Below, in pieces: positions 1 through 5,196 of a DNA stretch of 5,196 nt (position 1 is the first letter of the stretch; each line of letters begins with the position of its first letter). Under the pieces are notes generated by a model. It was not told where the DNA came from. It ran no database searches and saw only the letters and a list, made by a program, of their open reading frames with translations. Origin of the DNA: CAJCIY01 sp964245825 (lineage in GTDB: Bacteria; Actinomycetota; Actinomycetes; Mycobacteriales; CAJCIY01); the NCBI GenBank assembly GCA_964245825.1, contig CAXTNT010000032.1, positions 1 to 5,196 of the forward strand, written 5' to 3'. The translations under genes and the position numbers were made by a program.

Positions 1-30
1 TGGGCGGTTTCAACCAGTCAGTGCAACAGC
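1..30. repeat. Left terminal inverted repeat of the IS30-type element
   Basis: This end matches the complement of 1228-1257 at 24 of 30 positions; mismatches are at repeat positions 1, 9, 14-16 and 22. It contains the transposase stop codon (18-20 on the complement). Confidence 0.82.
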
Positions 31-1184
31 AGTTCGTTCATCTTCTCGGTGGGGTTGGCCCAGTCAAGGGTTTGGCGGGGTCGGCCGTTGAGGCTGTCGG
101 CGATGGCGTCGAGGTCGGCTGGGGTGTGCACCGACAGGTCGGTGCCTTTGGGGAGGTACTGACGTAGCAGCCCGTTGGTGTTCTCGTTGCTGCCTCGCTG
201 CCAGGGGCTGTGCGGGTCGCAGAAGAACACCTGCACGTCGGTGGCGACGCTGAAGTGGGCGTGCCGGGCCATCTCCCGGCCCTGGTCCCACGTCAACGTC
301 CGCCGCAACGCCGCGGGCAGGGTGAGGATCTTGGCGGTCATCGCCGCGCAGACCGCGTCGGCGGACTTGTCCCGGCCCAGGTGCAGCAGCATCACGAACC
401 GGGTCGAGCGTTCCACCAGGGTCCCGACAGCTGAGGCGTTGCCGCGGCCCAGGATCAGGTCGCCTTCCCAATGCCCGGGCACCGCCCGATCGGCGACCTC
501 GGCCGGGCGTTCACTGATCGACACCATCCCCGGGATCGGGCCGTAACCGCCGGCGCTCTGCCCCCGCGGCATCCGGCGGGCCCGGCCGGAGCGCAGACAC
601 CGGGTCAGTTCCCGGCGCAGCTCCCCGCGGCCCTGCACGAACAACGCTTTGTAGATCGTCTCGTGACTGACCGTCATCGACTCATCGTCACCGAAACGGC
701 GGCGGAGGTCTCCGGCGATCTCCTGCGGCGACCACCACTTCGCCAACCCGGCCTCGACCTGCTCGACCAACGCCGCGCTGAGCTGGAACTTCGTCGGCTT
801 GGGCCGCCGCGCCGACCGCGCCGCCAGCCGGTGCGCCGCGACCGCCTCATAACCGTCCCGCCCGGCAAGGCCGCCGACCTCCCGCGACACGCTGCTGCGG
901 TGCCGCCCGATCTGTTCACCGATCGCCGCGAACGACAACCCCTCACGCAGCCCCAGCTGCACCTGCACCCGCTGCTCCAGCGTCAACCCCCGACCGGGCT
1001 GCTCCCGCAACGCCTCCCGCCGCAACACCCCACCGGCCGGGCCCAGCACCAACTGCACCGTGCTGCGACCACGATCGACCGCCGCACCGATCTCACGCTG
1101 CGACGCACCCGCCGCCGCCATCCGCATGATCGTGCGCCGATCCTCCGGCGTCACCCACCGCGCCGCCCGCTGTCCCCTCGCCAC
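18..1184 (-). CDS. IS30-family DDE transposase
   Basis: This 388-residue protein cuts and joins the ends of its own insertion sequence. Two helix-turn-helix regions precede the catalytic core. One is near residues 12-45 (contains GASQREIGAAVDRGRSTV) and one near 68-103 (contains LSFAAIGEQIGRHRSSVSRE); both are expected to bind the terminal repeats. The catalytic triad is D242 in WEGDLI, D300 in TWDQG and E334 in GSNENTNGLLRQYLPKG. The last two are separated by 33 residues, the spacing typical of IS30. The length is normal for the family and no frameshift or internal stop is visible, so it is probably functional. The start is GTG at 1184, chosen because GAGGAGG (complement of 1190-1196) stands five bases upstream. 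No clear -10/-35 promoter is visible between the gene and the right end. Confidence 0.95.
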   Translation of the reverse strand: MARGQRAARWVTPEDRRTIMRMAAAGASQREIGAAVDRGRSTVQLVLGPAGGVLRREALREQPGRGLTLEQRVQVQLGLREGLSFAAIGEQIGRHRSSVSREVGGLAGRDGYEAVAAHRLAARSARRPKPTKFQLSAALVEQVEAGLAKWWSPQEIAGDLRRRFGDDESMTVSHETIYKALFVQGRGELRRELTRCLRSGRARRMPRGQSAGGYGPIPGMVSISERPAEVADRAVPGHWEGDLILGRGNASAVGTLVERSTRFVMLLHLGRDKSADAVCAAMTAKILTLPAALRRTLTWDQGREMARHAHFSVATDVQVFFCDPHSPWQRGSNENTNGLLRQYLPKGTDLSVHTPADLDAIADSLNGRPRQTLDWANPTEKMNELLLH

Positions 1185-1189
1185 ACCAG

Positions 1190-1196
1190 CCTCCTC
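1190..1196 (-). promoter_or_regulatory. Ribosome binding site of the transposase
   Basis: On the minus strand this reads GAGGAGG, five bases before the GTG at 1184. It is a near-perfect Shine-Dalgarno sequence and fixes the non-ATG start. Confidence 0.75.
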
Positions 1197-1227
1197 AAGT
1201 CACCGCAACAAGACCCCATCACAGGGC

Positions 1228-1257
1228 GCTGTTGCGCTGACCCATTGAGACCGCCCT
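1228..1257. repeat. Right terminal inverted repeat of the IS30-type element
   Basis: This is the partner of the repeat at 1-30, lying just upstream of the transposase gene. The best-conserved blocks are the outer GGGCGGT and the inner GCAACAGC, as expected for cleavage and transposase-binding parts of an IS end. Confidence 0.82.
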
Positions 1258-1285
1258 GACCACTCACGGGGAAAGGTGACCACTC
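1257..1285. repeat. Direct repeat TGACCACTC, two copies, 20-bp period
   Basis: TGACCACTC occurs at 1257-1265 and again at 1277-1285, immediately beyond the right end of the insertion sequence. Nothing else in the 1258-1343 spacer is gene-like. Short tandem sites at an element end are typical of some other IS families such as IS21, so this could be a remnant of an older element. That origin is inference only. Confidence 0.5.
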
Positions 1286-1310
1286 GCCGGTCAGGCGGGC
1301 GGGGCCGCTC

Positions 1311-1337
1311 GCGCGGAAGCCGCCACCGCTTCGGCGT
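1311..1337 (-). terminator. Possible terminator hairpin of the malic enzyme gene
   Basis: A stem of GAAGC (1316-1320) with GCTTC (1328-1332) around a 7-base loop extends outward through one mismatch by three more pairs and a wobble pair. It starts about seven bases after the malic enzyme stop codon. There is no T-tract, which is common in high-GC actinobacteria but leaves the call weak. Confidence 0.3.
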
Positions 1338-1343
1338 GACGCG

Positions 1344-2519
<1,176 letters not shown>

Positions 2520-2600
2520 GACGTCCTCTCGTGCTCAGACGGTCCGGACACGCGGCGTGCGTGCCCGGCGGGGGACGCTCCCGAGGGGTGTGGTCGCGTC

Positions 2601-2637
2601 GACTGAGGGCACTGCCCTCGCGGCTTGCCGCTCAGTC
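2601..2637 (-). terminator. Nested palindrome, probable sodX terminator or structured leader
   Basis: Outer arms GACTGAG (2601-2607) and CTCAGTC (2631-2637) are perfectly complementary. They enclose two small hairpins: GGGC-ACT-GCCC (2607-2617) and GCGG-CTTG-CCGC (2620-2631). Together they can form a compact three-way junction, though the inner stems compete with the outer one for 2607 and 2631. It lies after the sodX stop and before the malic enzyme start on the same strand. It could end sodX transcription or fold in the malic enzyme 5' leader. There is no T-tract on the minus strand. The rest of 2520-2693 shows no other gene and no clear -10 box. Confidence 0.45.
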
Positions 2638-2693
2638 TGCCCCGCACCGCAAGGCCGCGGGATGCCTCGTGAGCGGAGCCACGCGGGCACGCG

Positions 2694-3053
2694 TCACAGG
2701 TCGGGAGCGGCCGCCACCCGCCGGATCGACCGGCCGCGCCGGACCAGCAGCACCCGACCCAGCACCTCGCCCGGGCCGTGGGTGCGGCTGTCGCCACCGG
2801 CCGCGTCGTTGTCGCTGGCCAGGACGCCGCGACCGTCGGACGCCCACGACCGCAGCCGCTTGACCACCAGGACGCCAGGCAGGTCGGCGAACCGCGCCAG
2901 CACCACGTCACCCGGACGCGGCCGGCCACCGCGCCGCACGAGCACCCGGTCGCCCGCCCGCAGGGTCGGGACCATGGACGGCCCGGTGACGGTCACCAGC
3001 TGCAGCGGGACCAGCGCGGTGTCGTCGTCGCCCCGAGCGGGCCAGGCTCCCAC
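2694..3053 (-). CDS. sodX: Nickel-type superoxide dismutase maturation protease SodX
   Basis: This small S26-family (signal-peptidase-like) serine protease is expected to remove the N-terminal leader of the SodN precursor so that the mature His-Cys end can bind nickel. With the start used here it has 119 residues. Catalytic Ser26 is in VTGPSMVPTL and catalytic Lys65 in VVKRL. The conserved C-terminal S26 box is SDNDAAGGDSR near residues 80-90. No transmembrane helix or signal peptide is evident, fitting a cytoplasmic processing protease. The frame is open up to an ATG at 3200, but that start would overlap sodN. GTG at 3053 gives a normal leader before the Ser box and follows a TACTCT box by seven bases, suggesting a leaderless mRNA. 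It is divergent from sodN across 116 bp. The family call rests on motifs plus the adjacent substrate gene. Confidence 0.88.
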   Translation of the reverse strand: MGAWPARGDDDTALVPLQLVTVTGPSMVPTLRAGDRVLVRRGGRPRPGDVVLARFADLPGVLVVKRLRSWASDGRGVLASDNDAAGGDSRTHGPGEVLGRVLLVRRGRSIRRVAAAPDL

Positions 3054-3060
3054 GGGCCCC

Positions 3061-3066
3061 AGAGTA
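3061..3066 (-). promoter_or_regulatory. Probable -10 box of a leaderless sodX promoter
   Basis: On the minus strand this reads TACTCT, fitting the actinobacterial TANNNT consensus. It ends seven bases before the GTG at 3053, the spacing seen when transcription begins at the start codon. No Shine-Dalgarno sequence precedes that GTG, which agrees with leaderless initiation. No good -35 hexamer is visible; the place it would occupy lies in the SOS-type box. Confidence 0.45.
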
Positions 3067-3081
3067 GGGTCGGGAACGGCT

Positions 3082-3097
3082 TCGAACTCCGGTTCGA
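3082..3097. promoter_or_regulatory. LexA/SOS-type operator between sodX and sodN
   Basis: The sequence TCGAACTCCGGTTCGA is a perfect TCGAAC-N4-GTTCGA palindrome, the LexA-binding (SOS) consensus known from mycobacteria and other actinobacteria. A larger imperfect palindrome continues to 3078-3101 (GGC and GCC beyond one mismatched pair). It is centred about 80 bp before the sodN start and 36 bp before the proposed sodX start, over the expected sodX -35 region. The match is seen directly; LexA binding is inferred. Confidence 0.65.
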
Positions 3098-3158
3098 GGC
3101 CCCCACGACCCGGGCGATCCGCCAGCCGGACCACTGTCCGTGGAGACCGCCCCAACAC

Positions 3159-3164
3159 AGGAGG
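3159..3164 (+). promoter_or_regulatory. Ribosome binding site of sodN
   Basis: AGGAGG stands five bases before the GTG at 3170. It decides that start over the in-frame GTG at 3140, which has no such site. Confidence 0.85.
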
Positions 3165-3169
3165 CAACC

Positions 3170-3568
3170 GTGCGACTGTTCCACCGTCCCACCACCGCAT
3201 CGGCTCACTGCGACCTTCCCTGCGGTGTGTACGACCCCGCTCAGGCCCGCATCGAGGCCGAGTCGGTCAAGGCCATCATGGAGAAGTACCAGGGCAACGA
3301 GGACCCGGTGTTCCGGACCCGCGCCCTGATCATCAAGGAGCAGCGGGCGGACCTGGTCAAGCACCACCTCTGGGTGCTGTGGACCGACTACTTCAAGCCC
3401 CCGCACTTCGAGAAGTACCCCGAGCTGCACCAGCTGTTCAACGAGGCCACCAAGCAGGCCGGCGCCGCCGGCGGCAAGGGCACGGTCGACCCGGCCGACG
3501 GCCAGAAGCTGCTCGACCAGATCGCCAAGATCTCCGACATCTTCTGGGAGACCAAGAAGGCCGCGTGA
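3170..3568 (+). CDS. sodN: Nickel superoxide dismutase precursor
   Basis: This enzyme dismutates superoxide to oxygen and hydrogen peroxide. The precursor has 132 residues: a 12-residue leader (MRLFHRPTTASA) followed by a mature protein of 120 residues, close to the roughly 117 of Streptomyces SodN. The mature N-terminus HCDLPCGVYDP is the nickel hook. His13 (mature His1), Cys14 and Cys18 supply the nickel ligands, and Tyr21 lies at the active site. Conserved helical segments follow, including ARIEAESVKAIMEKYQGN, KPPHFEKYPELHQL and a C-terminal IFWETKKA. Mature Ni-SOD is a hexamer and is cytoplasmic in Streptomyces. The start is GTG at 3170. No convincing -10/-35 pair is visible; TAGGGT at 3065-3070 is a weak candidate. 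No TTGCAA-N5-TTGCAA Nur box was seen, so regulation may differ from the Streptomyces model. The stop overlaps the next gene's start (GTGA). Confidence 0.97.
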   Translation: MRLFHRPTTASAHCDLPCGVYDPAQARIEAESVKAIMEKYQGNEDPVFRTRALIIKEQRADLVKHHLWVLWTDYFKPPHFEKYPELHQLFNEATKQAGAAGGKGTVDPADGQKLLDQIAKISDIFWETKKAA

Positions 3569-4257
3569 GTTCGTCCCCACGCACCGACCCGGCAGCGGCC
3601 GGCTCCGCCGAGGTGGAGCCGGCCCTGTTGGCGTCGGCCGACTCGGTCGGATCGTTGCACACGGGCCCGATCCCGGCGGACGCCGCGATCTGGCTCGTGC
3701 GCCACGGCGAGACCGAGTGGAGCCGCACCGGCAAGCACACGGGCCGCACCGACGTCCCGTTGACGCCGAAGGGCGAGGAGCAGGCCGCCGCGCTGGCGCC
3801 GCTGTTCGCCGACCTGCAACCGTCGCTGGTGTTGTCGAGCCCGCGAGTCCGCGCCACCCGCACCGCGGAACTCGCCGGGCTGACCGTCGACGGCATCGAC
3901 GAGGACCTCTCCGAGTGGGACTACGGGGACTACGAGGGCCTCACCACCCCGCAGATCCGTGAGACCGTCCCCGGCTGGACGCTCTGGACCCACTTCGTCC
4001 CGAACGGCGACTCCCCCGCGAGCGTCGCGAAGCGCGCCGACCGGGTGCTGGGTCGCGCCATGGACGCGATCGGCCGCGGGCCGGTCGTCCTCGTCGCGCA
4101 CGGCCACATCTGCCGCGTCATCGGCGCCCGGTGGATCGGCCTCACCGCCCTCGACGGCGGCAAGTTCACCCTGGGCACGGCGGCGCCCTCGCTGCTCGGC
4201 AGCGAGCACGGCACGCCGGTCATCACCGGGTGGAACTACCCCAACCCGGCCCGCTGA
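3565..4257 (+). CDS. Histidine phosphatase family (phosphoglycerate mutase-like) protein
   Basis: This branch-1 histidine phosphatase, 230 residues with the chosen start, is expected to hydrolyse a phosphoester through a phosphohistidine intermediate. The substrate cannot be named. Catalytic His47 is in the signature LVRHGETEW (44-52). Arg94 is in SSPRVRATRTAEL, the acidic residue is probably Glu117 in DLSEWDYGDYEG, and the second histidine is His179 in VAHGH. The GTG at 3565 overlaps the sodN stop as GTGA, with AAGAAGG four bases upstream (3554-3560), implying translational coupling to sodN. About 40 residues before the catalytic core are Ala/Ser/Pro-rich and look unstructured, so a later start is possible. 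Its place directly behind sodN suggests shared expression. A role in superoxide defence is not shown by the sequence. Confidence 0.9.
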   Translation: MSSSPRTDPAAAGSAEVEPALLASADSVGSLHTGPIPADAAIWLVRHGETEWSRTGKHTGRTDVPLTPKGEEQAAALAPLFADLQPSLVLSSPRVRATRTAELAGLTVDGIDEDLSEWDYGDYEGLTTPQIRETVPGWTLWTHFVPNGDSPASVAKRADRVLGRAMDAIGRGPVVLVAHGHICRVIGARWIGLTALDGGKFTLGTAAPSLLGSEHGTPVITGWNYPNPAR

Positions 4258-4362
4258 CGGGCCCGCGCCGGTCTCGCGCGGCGGGTGCGTGGCACCGGCA
4301 GTTACCCTTCGGCCAGACCCCTCGACGCCCGTTCGGGAGTCGGTCGGCCGGAAGGTGAGTAC
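4258..4362 (+). other. Intergenic gap before the anti-sigma gene
   Basis: GCCGGT (4267-4272) can pair with ACCGGC (4294-4299) around a 21-base GC-rich loop, a weak terminator candidate for the phosphatase gene. I looked for a SigF/SigB-type promoter (GTTT with GGGTA about 16 bases later) on the plus strand and found none. GGAAGG at 4350-4355 is the ribosome binding site of the next gene. Confidence 0.35.
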
Positions 4363-4770
4363 GTGACAGCATCACTCGGAGCCCCCGCCACGGAGGCTGA
4401 CGCCGTCGTCGCCCTCGAGGTGCCCGCGGACGTCGCCTACGTCGGCGTCGTGCGCAGCCTCGCGGCGGGCCTCGCCGCCCGTCTGCCCTTCACCATCGAC
4501 GAGATCGACGACCTCCGGATCGCCGTCGACGAGGCCTTCGCGCTGCTCATGCCGCTCGCCGTGCCCGACTCGACGGTGCGTACCGCCTTCCGCATCGGCG
4601 TCGAGGCCATCGAGGTCGCCGTCGACGTCACCGCCGCCGCGGGCGCGGCCCTCGACCAGGGCGGCTTCGGCTGGACCGTGCTCGACGCCCTCGCCCACGT
4701 GGTCGACGTACGCGACGGCGACGGCACCGTCGCCCTGACCCTGCACATGGACGCCGANNNNNNNNNNTGA
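4363..4770 (+). CDS. rsbW: RsbW/UsfX-type anti-sigma factor (probable serine-protein kinase fold)
   Basis: The protein probably binds and holds inactive the SigF-like sigma factor encoded next to it. About 131 residues are readable before the N gap. The GHKL/HATPase-like pattern matches mycobacterial UsfX (RsbW). IDDLRIAVDEAFALLM (48-63) stands at the N-box, and GGFGWTVLDALAHVV (100-114) corresponds to UsfX FSWHVLTALADDV. The usual Mg-binding Asn of the N-box, four residues after Glu57, is Leu61 here, and the later glycine boxes are also poor. ATP binding and kinase activity are therefore uncertain. The start is GTG at 4363, seven bases after GGAAGG. The end depends on the gap: if exactly 10 bases are missing, TGA at 4768-4770 is in frame. 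No anti-anti-sigma gene is visible in the window. Confidence 0.85.
   Translation: MTASLGAPATEADAVVALEVPADVAYVGVVRSLAAGLAARLPFTIDEIDDLRIAVDEAFALLMPLAVPDSTVRTAFRIGVEAIEVAVDVTAAAGAALDQGGFGWTVLDALAHVVDVRDGDGTVALTLHMDAXXXX
4758..4767. other. Assembly gap (10 undetermined bases)
   Basis: A run of ten N lies at the 3' end of the anti-sigma gene. Such runs are often placeholders, so the real length, the true end of rsbW and the spacing to sigF are not known. Confidence 0.95.
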
Positions 4771-4775
4771 AGTGA

Positions 4776-5196
4776 CCGAATCAAGTCCTGAACGCGGCTG
4801 GTCGGGCCGCGGCACGCGCCGCCGCCCGGAACGAGACCGGCGACGAGCGCAAAGCGCGCGCCGCCGCCAAGCGCGAACAGGCCATGGGGCTGTTCACCCG
4901 CTTGCACGAGGCCCCCGAGGGCAGTAGTCAGCGCCAGCGGGTCCGCGACGAGCTGGTCGAGTTGCACCTGCCGCTCGTCGAGTACCTCGCGCGGCGGTTC
5001 ACCGGCCGCAACGAGCCGCTCGGCGACCTCGTCCAGGTCGGCGTCATCGGGCTCATCAAGTCGATCGACCGGTTCGACATCGAACGCGGCCTGGAGTTCT
5101 CGACCTACGCGACGCCCACGATCCTCGGCGAGATCAAGCGTCACTTCCGTGACGCCGGCTGGCTGGTCCGCGTCCCGCGTCGCCTGCAGGAGTTGC
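4776..5196 (+). CDS. sigF: SigF/SigB-type RNA polymerase sigma factor, 3' end outside window
   Basis: This alternative sigma-70 factor of group 3 is probably controlled by the adjacent RsbW-like protein. The visible part covers region 2: HLPLVEYLARRF (2.1), DLVQVGVIGLIKSIDRFD (2.2, core binding), and FSTYATPTILGEIKRHFRD with AGW (2.3-2.4, -10 recognition). VRVPRRLQEL then opens region 3. These motifs match mycobacterial SigF closely. The given left end is only the first codon after an in-frame TGA at 4773, and the true start is unresolved. ATG at 4884 is the first standard start in frame but has no ribosome binding site, and the codons before it (from about 4820) already look coding. GTG at 4772, placed right after the rsbW stop, reads VTESSPERGWSGRG in another frame and could be the real start if one base is wrong near 4790-4820. 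Confidence 0.88.

Larger units (their letters stand above)
1..1257 (-). mobile_element. IS30-family insertion sequence, apparently complete
   Basis: The element consists of one transposase gene bounded by imperfect terminal inverted repeats at 1-30 and 1228-1257. About 24 of 30 positions match, with shared blocks GGGCGGT, TCAA, GTCAG and GCAACAGC. The transposase stop codon lies inside the left repeat, and 43 bp separate its start from the right repeat, so the layout is compact as in other IS30 elements. The window begins at or one base from the left tip, so the left flank and any short target duplication cannot be seen. The outermost pair (position 1 versus 1257) does not match, so the exact tips could be 2 and 1256. 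The element sits downstream of the malic enzyme gene in the same orientation and interrupts no recognisable gene on the right side. Confidence 0.88.

Noticed and set aside
471..1259. Plus-strand open frame of 262 codons within the insertion sequence
   Set aside because: It is antisense to an intact transposase with full DDE motifs; the product is Pro/Arg/His-rich and unrecognisable.
3084..3100. GGTTCGAGGC resembles the T-arm of a tRNA
   Set aside because: No acceptor stem, anticodon arm or D-arm surrounds it, and the palindrome fits an operator much better.
3054..3200. Extended sodX start at ATG 3200 or GTG 3158/3134
   Set aside because: These would run through the SOS-type box and overlap the sodN ribosome binding site. 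None has a ribosome binding site, and SodX proteins normally have a short leader before the Ser motif.
3388..4209. Minus-strand open frame of 273 codons
   Set aside because: It is antisense to sodN and the phosphatase, with no conserved motif and typical GC-driven composition.
4437..5144. Minus-strand frame spanning the N run
   Set aside because: It is antisense to rsbW and sigF, passes through undetermined bases and shows no motif.

Overview
This window is GC-rich actinobacterial chromosome, with GTG starts, C/G-ending codons and a mycobacterial-type LexA box. The nickel superoxide dismutase genes and the UsfX/RsbW-SigF pair point to Actinomycetota. A Pseudonocardiales-like or mycobacteria-like relative is possible, but I cannot fix a genus. 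There are seven protein-coding genes, one of them cut by the window edge, plus one insertion sequence. No tRNA, rRNA or CRISPR array is visible.

Left part (1-1257): an apparently intact IS30-family insertion sequence. It has one minus-strand DDE transposase flanked by imperfect 30-bp terminal inverted repeats. It lies downstream of a malic enzyme gene. The short spacer (1258-1343) holds a 9-bp direct repeat with a 20-bp period, possibly a remnant of another element.

Middle part (1344-3568): a minus-strand malic enzyme gene, then the nickel superoxide dismutase locus. sodX (maturation protease, minus strand) and sodN (Ni-SOD precursor, plus strand) are divergent, separated by 116 bp. That spacer contains a perfect 16-bp LexA/SOS box, TCGAAC-N4-GTTCGA. 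It sits where the -35 region of an apparent leaderless sodX promoter would be. SodX is expected to remove the 12-residue leader of the SodN precursor, exposing the His-Cys nickel hook. Between sodX and the malic enzyme gene is a compact nested palindrome that can fold into a three-way junction.

Right part (3565-5196): sodN overlaps a histidine-phosphatase (phosphoglycerate mutase-like) gene by four bases (GTGA), so the two are probably translationally coupled. After a 105-bp gap come an RsbW/UsfX-type anti-sigma factor and a SigF/SigB-type sigma factor that runs off the window. A 10-base run of N lies at the junction of these two genes, and the 5' end of the sigma gene looks frame-disturbed beside it.

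The most interesting observation is the LexA-type box between sodX and sodN, which would link superoxide defence to the DNA-damage response. The three-way-junction palindrome and the disturbed sigF start are secondary leads. I see no clear new multi-gene system.
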